A DNA stretch of 64,000 bases, from contig OZ024843.1 in NCBI GenBank assembly GCA_964017145.1, forward strand, positions 1,727,001 through 1,791,000, given 5' to 3'. This DNA comes from Agrocybe praecox. Its lineage: Eukaryota > Basidiomycota > Agaricomycetes > Agaricales > Agrocybaceae. Below the pieces are notes generated by a model. That model saw only the letters and a list, made by a program, of their open reading frames with translations, was not told the DNA's origin and ran no database searches. Positions 10,498 through 21,132 of this stretch are shown piece after piece. Both the position numbers and the translations under genes were made by a program. Positions within the stretch are counted from its first letter, which is position 1, and every line of letters begins with the position of its first letter.

Positions 10498-13441
10498 TTA
10501 ATAAGGCGCGTTCACTATCGAAGAGTGACCCCCGATGGATTCTCTGATGGGTGCAAGAGACCGACGATCAGGTTTGCTGAGGTTCTTCTTGTTGATAGCC
10601 AATACGTTGTTGCTCAGTGCAACGACCTAGACACAGCATGATCAGGCTGGTTGTGTTCGAGAGAATGGTAGTTTTTACGTACGATTTCCTTGTCATCGCC
10701 AAACTTGAAGCTATCCTGCACGACGTGGTCTTCGTACTTCTTGATTTCATACTGCTCATATTTACCCTTCTTCACTTTGGCTAAATCCCATGCGATGACA
10801 TATTGCCCAGTGGAGGTGACGATCGCATTCTCTTCTCGGCCTTCAACTTGATTAAATCTTGCGAGAAAAAAAGGAAAAAGAAATCCATCAATGTTCATTT
10901 TCTCTCAAATATGAAACGCGACTTACTTGGCCGGGGTGAAAGAAATCTTGTTGCCCATGTACGCAACGTGCTGGGGTAGCAGCTTCAGTCGGATAGGCTG
11001 AGGTTTCGAAGTCGCTGGGAAGCTTCTATCGAACCCTAGCTGTCCTGCATATCGTCCTTCGCCAATGAGAGTATCGATGAAGATCAGGTAAGTCTCCGTC
11101 GTTGCCACAATGTATCTCCCGTTGGCTGTAACATCGATTCCGAGAATAGGGTCACCAAGAGGCGGCAGGGCCGTCTTTGCGTTCTTTCCAATGGAATCAA
11201 AAAGCCGAATGTCACCCTTCTCGCTCGCCACCGCGAGTCTACCAGACGCAGTAGTAGCCACACCGGAGAATTTATTCTTGCCGGTATATTGCTTATACTG
11301 GCTGTCCACCATCTTGTTACCAGACACACGAGGATCGATACGGAATAGCGAGTTGTGTGAAATACCAACTAGCGTTTGCTCCCTTGTTGTTGGTGCGAAC
11401 TTGTTGTCTGGCGCAATGTGATCCACCGTAATGTCCTCATGAACTTTCCACTCTTCAACGACCTTTCCACGTTCAATATCCAGGCTATACAAGGAATTTG
11501 GATCTGATGGGTTTTGCAAAATCATCTTCGTGTCTTGATCGTGTAACATAACCTATGATCATATAACTTTTAAAATGAGTTAATAGAAGTTGCCCGGCGG
11601 TCGACTTACGTTCTTCGGTTTAAAGCCCTTTCCTTTAGGAGTGGTGATGTTCCCAATTGTAGCGTAGTATTTCACAGAGTGGTCCTTGGAGTGGTTGAAA
11701 ACACCAATATTGTTGCCACGAACAACGTATGACCGATCGCCCTTGTACCCGACATTCAAAGACGAATTGCGCTCCCCAGTAATAGGATTGGGTGTATCAT
11801 CTTCATCCTCTTCCGATTCATCATCACTGGGTTCTGAATTCAGGCGGGAGACAATTAGTAAAACCAAAAACGCAAATCAGGGTACAGACTCACCTTCTTC
11901 AGGGTCCAAGTCATGCGCGATCTCTTCCTCATCCTCTTCTTCATCTTCTACATCTTTCATAATAACATCCTCGTCAACAGCACTTAATACGTATTTTTGT
12001 TCATCAGGCTAATGTAGGGTCAGCTCGTTTCTTTCATTCGAATACATCATGAAACGCACCTTGGCCTTGCCCCAGGGGATTTGGTGGAGCGATTCCCATC
12101 GGCACTGAGAGAAAATCTGTTTCGCAGTTTGATAGTCCTCTTCATTCATAAACCGCAAAAGCCAACTGCTCTGCGAGCTATTATCATCTCCGAGATGGTT
12201 CCACGTTAAGGAGAACAGCTTTGCAGAGAATTTCTCGTTCATGTCTGCGCAAATGTTGTGGCACAGGAGTGTTCCATTATCGTTCGAGGCTGTAAGGAAG
12301 AAAACGAAGTTCGAGTTCATCTCCTGACTGAATCTTGCAACCACTACTCCCTGGTTGAGGAATTCGTTGCTATCCATGTCCCACAAGTACAGCTCAGCTT
12401 CTTCTTCCAAAAGAATCTGCTTATTAGCAAAGAAGGTCTCTTCGCTCTTGTTGGGTTGACTTTCTTGTACTTGACTGGGTGTCTCTTTTGCCTTGCTTTC
12501 TTTAGCCACGGTAGGTACCTCGGGAGGATATTCAACTGGTGCTTCCACCTTCTTCGAGACTTTACGCCTTGGTTTAGCTGGAGCTGCAGGTGGACTGTGT
12601 TCGGCATGGTAAGCTACGTTGGTCCGTCGTGTAAGGGGATAAACACTCACTGCCATATGAATTCCTCCAGTGCATTGTCCGGAATACTATCTGCGTTGTG
12701 CCTATATTTGCGTTCATACATGGCGCGGTACATGCAAGTTTCGAAAAAGACGCGAGTTGGTCCATTTGTCCCAGTAGCGACAAACTCAAAGAGTTCGTCG
12801 ATGTCTCCTTGTAGATCACGCCAAATGAAGATTGGTTCCCCATCTGTTTCTCCAGAACGAAATTCAAGCTCTTCTCCAACCAAAAACACCCTTTCATCAT
12901 CGGCTGGAGAAGAATTTATACACATTTAGTTCATTTAGAGCATAGTTAGACATACGGGCACATACTTTCGTCCCCTTCCTCGAGTAAATCCTGATCCCCA
13001 TCTTCATAAGCCTTCGTGATTACAAGTTGAAAATTGTGATCCACGCCTGGAAGACGTCGAATAGTAGCCATGCAGTCATTGTATCTTAACGCAAAAATAC
13101 GTCACTGAAGAACTGTCGATAATGAACACTGGTACTGACATGCATTCACGCGATGTTCTGATATTGCCCGGTCGAACAAGATGGAGTTGTCCTGGAGAAG
13201 ATCAAGAGTATGAGACCTCAACGAGGATGAAGAACGCGAGAAAGGGCACCTGAAGATATTTTAACTACTTCTGCAGCATTTGGATCTTCTGTAGCATTTT
13301 TTAATCATCTGTAGGCAATCATCAATATTCAAAAGGCAGCTCACGCCAAACTTTGCCAATAACTAGAATGAAAGATCGGTCAACAGACAATACGCGGAGC
13401 AATCATCATGACTAAAACTTACGGCTTCGAAAGATGTTCAT
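10498..13441 (-). CDS. VID27: VID27-like cytoplasmic WD-repeat protein
   Basis: Yeast Vid27 is a cytoplasmic protein named for vacuolar import and degradation. The spliced minus-strand gene starts at 13441 with MNIFRSLIGKVW, continues QDPNAAEVVKISS, GQLHLVRPG, an acidic linker, and a conserved mid-region (GTNGPTRVFFETCMYRAMYERKY). After strongly acidic stretches (EPSDDESEEDEDD) comes the C-terminal beta-propeller: SLNVGYKGDRSYVVRGNNIGVF, VMLHDQDTKMILQNP, GVATTASGRLAVASEKGDIRLFD, LGIDVTANGRYIVATTETYL and SFKFGDDKEIVVALSNNVLAIN, ending NAPY. At least ten short introns interrupt it. The order of blocks and acidic linker match the VID27 family closely. Its biochemical role is not known from sequence. 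Confidence 0.9.
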
Positions 13442-14199
13442 TGATTTGACGCTGACGGACTTTCTTGGAGCAGAGCCTGAGCAATGATGGAGGTTTTGTG
13501 GTGAAAGACTCCCAAGTTTGTATCAAGGCACCACCGTGCTAATTTGGCGACAAGTTCACGTTGTGACCAGGTCACGTCATGGCTGTCACATTCGGCGTCA
13601 ATTTCTCAGGCGCGTGCCAGCAAAAGAGAATTCGGGCTTGATCTTTCATTCGATGTCGACGTGTTTGCCCTGAGAGGTGTATATGCATTGCTACTGTGCA
13701 AATCATTCGTTAAAGTAAAGCTCATAATTCATTTTCTTGGGCCTTTATGTGTCGTCTTCATTAACCCGCCAGTATCTGACTGTCTGAGTCTGTTTTCGAT
13801 TTTGCTAGGCAGATCAGTACCGATAATTCGACGATAATGGTCAACAAAGCGAAGGAACTTCTCTGTCTTAGGTTTTTATTCCAGTTTTGATGGAACGTTT
13901 TGGCGCGAAAAGAATCTACGCGTAAAACACGTCGTGCGCACAGTTTGCGACGCGTCTTTATGCTTGAATTCCTCTGGAAGGAGAACTACCGGCTTTAACG
14001 CCCTGATGTGCTAGGGATACAAAGTATCTAAGTATCTGGATCTGATTAGAACCATTACTCACTCTGTCTACGCATTCGGTTTCGACGGGGGGTCGAAATA
14101 GGCTACCTGGTGATTCACGATAGTTCTGGAGAACAATCCTAATAGTAATTGCAGCTTGAAGCTTGAAGTTCCACCTCTAACAAACAATCTAATCACCAA
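13442..14199. other. Intergenic upstream of VID27
   Basis: 758 bases between the VID27 start and the decayed RTA1-like copy. Contains open frames without motifs. It must include the VID27 promoter. I see no gene, RNA or repeat here. Confidence 0.5.
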
Positions 14200-14895
14200 C
14201 CTTGCTTATGACCCCTACAATTTACTACCCTTGCAAATCCCCTCAGATATATTATCTCAATGGCATTGCGTTTGGTGAGCATATATCGATATATGACATT
14301 AAATGGCGATAATGAATATAGTCCACTGTACACGGCTCATCAAAACGCGCAGTGCAAAGTAGACGATAGCCATACCCATAGACTCTTATCGTATTTAGGA
14401 TTCATTCCCAATGCAAAACTATTTCATACCATCTTATTTTGACTTTCGATTCAGATTGGCATCGATCCAAGATTCGGTCTGCACAAAATGACACAAAGCT
14501 TTAAAGGCTATATATATTCCAATATCCATCCGTCGTTCTCTCTGCTCTACTTGACACATATCCCTTAACATCAGTTCAGTCTTGTCTACTATTTTCCGAC
14601 TTCATGTATTGATTGCAGTAAGACAGTCGCTTGCCTTTGCATTACTTACGCTCGTATACCTCTCATTTTATATCGGATTCGGGCATACGATTGGAGGACA
14701 TTGCTTAACTACGTACAGCAATAAACTGTGGTACGACCAGAGTCATTTAGGTTGCAGGGCTGCCGACATAGCCGAAGGTTTTCAAGCTTTACTTGAATGA
14801 ACCTGTATTCTTAGTATTCTACTATGGCCTCGATACGAATATACCCCTGGTAGGGTAGCCATCTCAATGTACATGCCATTCAGTCTGGTCGGGAA
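14200..14895 (+). pseudogene. Decayed RTA1-family gene copy
   Basis: Scattered blocks, in order and in more than one frame, resemble the intact RTA1-like gene at 16848-18197. Pairs (relic versus intact): DPYN near 14209 versus HDPYNPL; RFGLH then QS-KG-Y at about 14470-14515 versus RFGLHNSPQSKGLY; NKLWY at 14720-14734 versus NKKWY; CRAADIAEGFQ near 14757-14784 versus FRVVELGEGFQ; FYYGLDT at 14819-14836 versus FYGLDT; ISMYMPF near 14861-14882 versus ISVYIPF. Between NKLWY and the EGFQ block the copy lacks a hydrophobic segment of about 18 residues present in the intact gene. A stop follows the EGFQ block and the frame changes twice afterwards. The central part between QS-KG-Y and the next block is also missing or unrecognisable. 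Observation is direct; that it is a tandem duplicate that decayed is inference. Confidence 0.7.
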
Positions 14896-14900
14896 ATGTG

Positions 14901-15354
14901 ATGTACAATGGTGAACTTAACAGGCACGCAACCTTTAGATTGTATAGGGACAGAATGGAGGCGGCCTGTGGCATTCCCTTCAATGGTCTACTCCAGGTGT
15001 GGGATCCAACTCAAGAAGTCGCCCCTGATATTCCTATAGATTGTCTGGCAATTGCCACCAACGAAAACAAGGAATCTAGAAAACCCCCAGCAGGATTGAA
15101 GGAGAAGGTCCAGGAATTTTTGAAGACGGATAAGGCGCCGAAATGGTACCGGATAAGCTGGAGCGACACCATAGCTTCACAATTTGCCATGGGGGTAAGC
15201 AGTTTGTTCCTCAGTCGTTATTTACTTTTTTGAAAAAAGACACTATTAGGTTGAAATGATCCCCAGTCCCCCCCATGCAACTTCTTCGGAACCGCGATGG
15301 GGAGGGCCTGAAAAACGTAATGAGGACTTCATGATGCCATTCATGCAGATATAA
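14901..15354 (+). CDS. Unrecognised two-exon gene
   Basis: I do not recognise this product. An ATG at 14901 opens 98 codons ending at a clean donor (GGG followed by GTAAGC at 15195); the acceptor at 15249 rejoins the same frame for 34 more codons to TAA at 15354, giving 132 residues. The sequence is hydrophilic with no signal peptide or membrane segment; blocks such as CGIPFNGLLQVWDP, PIDCLAIATNENKES and APKWYRISWSD look like globular protein. It begins a few bases beyond the RTA1-like relic, so it could be the 3' fragment of a larger broken gene or a small free-standing gene. Confidence 0.45.
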
Positions 15355-15845
15355 TCTCAGGCTGAGTTCCAATCTTTACATTTTACCATCATTTCACATG
15401 TATACCCGTATATAAAGAATTTCCTTTTACTTGATTATTACTTAGAAGTTGTCCAATATTTTGAATCGACGTTGAATTCACTTTGATCATGACATGGATA
15501 AGAGGGATGCTAAAATCGAACGTATTCAACGGCCAAGTTGCGCCCGAGCTTCTATGTAGTTTAATCTGCAAATGACAGAACAAGTATTTTAAGGAGCGAA
15601 TGTCATCTATGTTTTTCCCTAATCTCGCTCAGCTGCAGGCCACGAGGAAAGCCGGCGCTTGGTTTTATTTCCCAGAAGGGAAAAACGGCTGAACGTGATT
15701 TCACACGCTACTGTTACGCGCGATCAACTTGGACCAGAAACCGTCATCTCAAACTTAATCCCACTTCAAGCGCACGACCCATATCTCTTTGAAAACGATT
15801 CCAGTTCGAGAGCATTCATTATACGGCTAACATCAATCACCCCTC
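15355..15845. other. Intergenic, nothing recognised
   Basis: 491 bases. Open frames such as one at about 15659-15901 lack an ATG start, motifs or consistent splicing. It probably contains the promoter of the small TP-rich gene to the right. Confidence 0.5.
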
Positions 15846-16330
15846 ATGTCTACTACTCCGCCTCGTTTCTCTTCTCCAAGTCAGCATTTGATCGTTGCTA
15901 ACTTATGGATGAACGCTCATCGAGGTCATATCTGACCGTGTCTTTGTTTGCAATGCAGGAACCCCAGGAACGCCTAGAACGCCCAATCCCACAACCCCCA
16001 ACAGAGCCCAGTCGGCTTTCACCACGCCGGGCCCGCTCGAGGTGAGTGTTGCGTATGACCTTATAGCATGACTATTAATGGAGACGCTTACATGGCGTTC
16101 AGAATAACAACAATTCTGCGACATCCACGCTTTCTGATACCTCTGGCATGCCCAATAACCGTTTCAAGTTGGACACCCCGCGAGATGGAATATTCAATAT
16201 TAACAGCGGATTTTCGAGCACTGCGATTGGCGCTGCACGACGGGTGGTGATACGTTCTGATCCATCAATGTTAACCTCTTTCGATCCTGCGGACAAAGAA
16301 CTTTACGATCTGTGGGCGCCTCGGCGATGA
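15846..16330 (+). CDS. Small TP-rich protein with conserved-looking C-terminus
   Basis: Three exons, 15846-15879, 15959-16041 and 16103-16330, join exactly to a 114-residue protein. The N-terminal third is a low-complexity TP repeat (MSTTPPRFSSPRTPGTPRTP), suggesting proline-directed phosphorylation sites. The C-terminal half is different: RFKLDTPRDGIFNINSGF, then AARRVVIRSDPSMLTSFDP and the ending ADKELYDLWAPRR. I cannot name the family. The tail has the look of a conserved domain (charged, with Trp, Tyr and Asp at the end), and precise splicing argues for a real gene. No membrane segment or signal peptide is seen. Confidence 0.68.
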
Positions 16331-16847
16331 TAGCTCTGAATAGTTGTTGTAGACACACTACTACTACTCGAGGTAGTCTCAATCCCATTGTATATCAGAA
16401 AATACTCATGGAGGTGTACAAACATAGAAACCAATTTACATGCAGTGCGTTCAATAATGCATACATAATAGTATTATGACCCCGAGTATCTGGGAAACGG
16501 GGCCCGGAAATGACGAGTTCACATTTGTTCACATAAAGTTCATGACGAACTTTACGCGCCGCTGTTCCGACAGTCCCATCCGCCCCGACTCTCCACACGC
16601 GTTTACACTCTGGAGTGTCCTTTTTGCCGTCAAAATCACCGGAATTACTGCTATCACGTCTGTGGATCAACAGTGCCCCTCGGTGCCTGCCCATATTCAT
16701 GTGAACATCGAACCATTTGGGTTTTTGCTTACCATGAACCTTGCAGAGCAGTGATATGAGTACATATGGCATACGGTCACTGAGAGACCTGACACGACCC
16801 TTTCCCCTTACTTTCTTTCATCTCATACCCTTCCCAAATCTGACTCG
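16331..16847. promoter_or_regulatory. Upstream region of the RTA1-like gene
   Basis: 517 bases between the TP-rich gene and the RTA1-like start. A pyrimidine-rich run at about 16798-16835 immediately precedes the start codon. Open frames here show no motifs. No other feature recognised. Confidence 0.45.
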
Positions 16848-18197
16848 ATGAAGTCGATAATGGGAACCTCTCTTCATTTGTTTTTCCTGTTCGTCACAAG
16901 CTTGTTCTATCATGCCGAAGCTGCCATTAAGCACGACGTCCCTCGACCGAACCCATTTGCCGACCCCGCTCACGACCCCTACAACCCTCTCAAATATATT
17001 GCCTCCAATACACTGACCGCTATAGCGTTCTGTAAATTTCACCTGCCGTTTATAAACCCATCATCAAACTTGACTGATAATGATATTGTGCACTAGCTCT
17101 GATCCTTGTAGTTGGAATACTACAGACATGCTTCATTTGGAAATGGGGCGCAAAGTGGATGATGTCAATGACAATTGGGTGCTATTGTGCGTGGTATAAT
17201 TTATCAGTTCCTCAGCGTTGAAACGGTGCTAAAGTGTGTGCGACGTTCCATTAGGTTTTGCTGCTGGAATTGCATTCAGATTTGGTCTGCATAATAGTCC
17301 ACAATCTAAAGGTCTATATATTGTAGAATATCTCTTCGTCGTGCTTTCGGTGAGTACAAAGTTTACTACTTATATATCCTTTCGCGACTAATGTGCTTCT
17401 AGCCGTGCGCTTTTATTGCAGCAGATTACGTTCTTCTCGGTCGGCTCTCCAGACACCTGAATTCAGACAAGCATCTCTTGGTTTCTAGTCGGAGAATCAC
17501 CATCGTCTTTGTAGCTTCCGACATCACGACTTTTCTCATCCAGGTCAGCTGCATCCCTTTTCTAGACTGTATTGTTGTATTGAAATTCCCATGATTACAA
17601 GGCAATTGGAGGAGCTATGTCGGCATCTGCAAACGACCCAGTTCGAGCTTTAGCGGGCTCTCGAGTAAGTTTGAATTTGATATCAATCAAGTCTTTTGAC
17701 AAACATGATTTTTAGGTATTCCTCGCTGGACTAGCTGCCCAGCTGGTGTCGTTTGTATGCTTCTCGGTCATCTACATCGTATTTCTATATCGCGTTTGGA
17801 AGTATGAACCGGAGGTATGCGCCATGGACAACAATAAGAAATGGTACAACTCTTGGATTGTATTAGCGGGAGCGCTATTTTTGAGTTGCATTGGAATTTT
17901 GGTGAGGAAGACCGTTTCTTTCGCGTCTGCACAATTCCTGAATCATCATCATCGTTGTTGCAGGTCCGTTCTGGATTTAGGGTTGTGGAACTTGGTGAAG
18001 GATTCCAAGGACCACTCACGAGGTCCGAGCCTCTTTTCTACGGACTAGATACGCTTCCGCTCTTCATCGCTATATCGGTGTACATTCCATTCTGGCCAGG
18101 GAGGTTCATCGATCGCGACCAAGTGAAACACATCCCAAGGGAAGGGGAAAAGGTGAATGATCGAGAGGAAGGTTTAACGTCGACTTCCACGTCCTGA
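16848..18197 (+). CDS. RTA1-family seven-helix membrane protein
   Basis: RTA1-like proteins are fungal multi-pass membrane proteins linked in yeast to 7-aminocholesterol resistance (Rta1) and long-chain base response (Rsb1). The product starts with a probable signal peptide (MKSIMGTSLHLFFLFVTSLF...HAEA), then DPYNPLKYIASN, and splices through ILVVGILQTCFIWKWG, CYCFAAGIAFRFGLHNSPQS, FIAADYVLLGRLSRHL, FVASDITTFLIQAIGG, VFLAGLAAQLVSFVCFSVIY and the family hallmark RSGFRVVELGEGFQG followed by SEPLFYGLDTLPLFIAISVY. A hydrophilic tail ends at TGA 18195-18197. Six or so introns. An eroded copy of the same gene lies 2 kb upstream. The substrate cannot be told. Confidence 0.88.
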
Positions 18198-18281
18198 TGT
18201 CCAGGGTTATTTTTATGGCGTGTACACTCGTTTGCTGTAGAGATATAGATTGGTATAATCATAGGGATATATTTCGTAATC

Positions 18282-18821
18282 TCATAATGTGCTCAAAAAG
18301 GCGGATAAGCCTGTGGATTTGGTCTGCTCTGCTTTCGTCCGTTGACCTTTGTCACGGTTGCGCTGGAGCATTTCTTGAAGACCTGATTTCTTTTTGGCGG
18401 TCTTTGCATTCTGAGATGGTATTTTGTTGGATTGTGGTGGAACCGGGACCGAGGTCACCAGGGGCCCTAGCACAGGGGTTGCTGCGAGAACAAGAGGTGG
18501 ACCTTGTTCTTTGCCGGTAGTAGAAGGGACCGTCAGAGGGATTGAGTTTGCCTTCTTTTTCCATGAAGGAAATGAAGTGGCGTTTCCTTTACCAATGGGG
18601 AATGAAGCAACTGTCCCACAAGAGGAGCAGGTAGTAGAGACAACACGCTGCTTAGTAGCATCGCGTTTTGAACGTGTTGAAGTGAGGTGCGAGCCACATC
18701 TTGAGCATGTATACGGTATGGACGAGCGCGCACGAATGGTATGCAATGCAGCCAGCTGTGAGGAGACAGGGCGAAGCAGAGAGGGCACAGATTGCTGGAA
18801 TTTTAGAGTTGCCGGATCCAT
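18282..18821 (-). CDS. C4 zinc-ribbon protein resembling RNase P/MRP subunit Rpr2/Snm1
   Basis: Intronless 179-residue protein. The N-terminus is helical (FQQSVPSLLRPVSSQLAAL), followed by a C-x2-C-x22-C-x2-C zinc ribbon with cysteines at residues 39, 42, 65 and 68 (YTCSRCG and TTCSSCGTVASFP). A long low-complexity Lys/Ser/Pro-rich tail follows, with KKKSGLQEMLQRNRDKGQ near the end. This layout (helices, then split CxxC pairs, with an aromatic/Pro after the second pair) is that of Rpr2/Rpp21/Snm1, the zinc subunit of RNase P and MRP. Overall similarity is weak, so another zinc-ribbon protein is possible. Start is an unambiguous ATG at 18821. Confidence 0.6.
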   Translation of the reverse strand: MDPATLKFQQSVPSLLRPVSSQLAALHTIRARSSIPYTCSRCGSHLTSTRSKRDATKQRVVSTTCSSCGTVASFPIGKGNATSFPSWKKKANSIPLTVPSTTGKEQGPPLVLAATPVLGPLVTSVPVPPQSNKIPSQNAKTAKKKSGLQEMLQRNRDKGQRTKAEQTKSTGLSAFLSTL

Positions 18822-18985
18822 TCAGTGGATAAGAAAAGAAACAAAGGACTGGTTTTTGTTCTTAAGCGAGTCACGTGATGGGAATATTTCAGACGCGAAG
18901 CAATTGTCTTCCCAAAAAGGAAGTGAGTGTGCTATTGTTCTTTGCAAGATATTATACGAGGAGAAAATGAGGTGGTACAACAACA
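18822..18985. promoter_or_regulatory. Divergent promoter with E-box-like palindrome
   Basis: 164 bases separate the start codons of the zinc-ribbon gene (-) and the BTB-like gene (+). A TCACGTGA palindrome sits at 18871-18878, close to the middle and able to serve both genes. Binding by a bHLH factor is inference. Confidence 0.4.
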
Positions 18986-20666
18986 ATGTCTACCACCACC
19001 ACCACCCTGCGATCGCCACGCTCATCGCGCATTCCCTCTCCTTCAAGTTCCTCCTCTCCTCCAGCTCATTCTCCTCGTCGCCCTTCAATTTCTAATACGA
19101 TGCACTGGCTGTCTCGTACTGCTTCCCCTAATACCGCTGCTCCCTACTCTCCCTCAAAGCCCCATAGGGTATCAGAGCCCAAGCGTGTCAGGACTATTGA
19201 CATTATCAACCCACCCGCACGCAATGGAACTCTCGGCGCAGGTGCTACTGTTGTCCGAACTCCAGACGAGGCTTTGAGAGAGACGGGAGTCCGTCTCTCA
19301 CCAGAAATGTTTGAGAGGGAGGCTCTTTCTAGCTCATCTTTATCTCACAGGCTGTCCTCCGAGCAGGGGGATACTTTGAAACCGAAGAAACGCTCATCTA
19401 CCATTTACAGTCAGGACTCGAGCACGCCTACTTTAGCTGAGCCCGAGTCGCAGACACTACCGCTGTCTCCACCTACAAGTCCTCCATTACCTCCTCTGCC
19501 GCTAGCCGATGCAGAGGAAGAGGCAGCAATCAGCGAGCCGGAAAGCCCAACATCCAACTCCAAGCCTCCTCCTCGACCAAGCAGAGCACCACCATCCCCA
19601 CCATCCCGACGGTCGTCCTTAAAATCGCGCACAATAGTGTCCACAGTAGAAGACGCTCCTTCTGTACCACCACTTCCACCTCACGTCGTCGCATCCACAC
19701 AGCCTCCACCTTTCCATGCACTTCTCATCTCGGAACCTTCATTAATGATCACAGACCCATGTAAAATTATGGTCACATTAGAAACATGCACCGCAACGCA
19801 CCGAACGACCCTAGCCACGATCCAATCACGACCTTCGCATCTTTCAAATTATCTATCGTCTTTACTTTTTTCCCAGCCTGCCGATACGAGATCTATTGCT
19901 TCCGTCTATTCCAACGAGACGGACGACCTTGCTATCTATACGCGTCATTTAACATCCCAAGGCCTCGTGCCTCATTCTGGCAGCATTAACCTGTTCCTAG
20001 ACCGACCCAGCTCACCGTAAGCCGTCTTGAAAATTTTATTTCAATTGCCTTACTTACCTTCTCTTTCTCAGATATTCGCACATCTTAGCCTACCTCCGCA
20101 CCCCAGTCATAGAAGGCCAGCCAGAGATTCTGCCCCGATCTCTCCAGGTACATTCACCTCTCAACCCACAAGACCGTTTGGAAAGCCTCATTGAGGTGCG
20201 CGAAGAAGCTGCCTTCCTCAACCTCGAGGGCTTGCATCGCCTGTGCACAGACGAGATTCGACACCGCTACGGCCCTCGATTCCACACGCGAGGCAACAGC
20301 GTCAACGGTGGAGCTTCCATCCACAGTCTGCGCGCATCAGTGTACAGCCTGCATACACTCCTGGAACGTGTGGAAACGGACCTCGGACACACGAGTGCTG
20401 TAGTCAACAATTCATTTTTGGAAGGACACCCAACTCAAGCTGCAAACCCAACTATGCCTTCATCTCCTGGCAAAAAGTCGCCGGCATCCTCACAACAGCA
20501 ACAGCCTACTCAGGACTCTACTTCCGCATCACGGTCTAGGTCGCGTTCACCTCCCACCCCTCAATCATGGGAAGGTCCTACGGTAGAACGGCGGAGCCAG
20601 AGTCAACAAAGTATGACCCGGCATAGTAGTCAGCCTCTCAAGTCTGCTCCAGCTGGCTGGATCTAA
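18986..20666 (+). CDS. Ser/Pro-rich protein with BTB/POZ (T1-like) segment
   Basis: Two exons, 18986-20016 and 20072-20666, give 541 residues with an exact frame. The first 230 residues are low-complexity Ser/Pro/Thr with polyproline runs (PPLPPLPLA, PPPRPSRAPPSPPS), likely disordered with SH3-type sites. A folded region follows: DPCKIMVTLETCTATHRTTL, HLSNYLSSLLF, then SPYSHILAYLRTP, ESLIEVREEAAFLNLEGLHRLC. This is the pattern of a KCTD/T1-type BTB fold, where strand-turn-helix is followed by FLDRPSxxxxxILxYLRT and a helix of EAxFLxLExLxxLC. The C-terminal tail is again Gln/Ser-rich. BTB domains mediate oligomerisation or cullin-3 binding; this partner is unknown. Confidence 0.78.
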
Positions 20667-21132
20667 GTACTATTCACATTTAACGCATGCATCAATAGCG
20701 AATATTCAATCATCCATTTCATTCTTTATATAATTCGTTCGCATACTTACATATTTGTACTTATATGCCACGGATGGCATTCATTATATTCGTTAAATTC
20801 GTGTTTCGTTTGGTTAAACAGAAAAATAATCATGAAGAGCAAAATATCCACGCCCATTTATATTGAATAAGAGAAAAGCTACTCCGTCGGTATTACAGAG
20901 TCAATGGACACTCGTCATACAGAACAAGAAGCGCATCTCCTGTCTGTTAAGTATAGGGTGGAGGAGAAATTACCGAACAGAAACATCATACGAATAACAT
21001 GAGAGAGAAGAATTGGCGGCATAATGGTGGGTAAGATCGGGAACATAAGAATGAAACGGGGTAGTACACATAAGAGGAAATTCGCGTAGGTCACAAACAA
21101 GCAACGTAGACATAGATGGGCGGCGAAGAGCA
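20667..21132. other. Intergenic, convergent 3' ends
   Basis: 466 bases, AT-rich near 20680-20880, between the ends of the BTB-like and SSD1 genes. No coding or RNA signal recognised. Confidence 0.6.

Noticed and set aside
11686..12012. Ser-rich open frame on the plus strand inside VID27
   Set aside because: It is the mirror of the acidic GAA/GAC-rich coding strand of VID27 and includes intron sequence. Low-complexity antisense frames of this kind also occur at 54222-54836 opposite the acidic linker of the bromodomain gene.
14055..14110. tRNA-like GTTTCGAC and GGTCGAAAT sequence
   Set aside because: Could suggest a T-arm, but no matching acceptor stem, anticodon arm or 70-90 base cloverleaf could be built around it.
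16395..16772. Opposing frames of 92 and 125 codons between the TP-rich and RTA1-like genes
   Set aside because: Neither has recognised motifs or splice-consistent continuation; antisense overlap in a promoter region is more likely chance.
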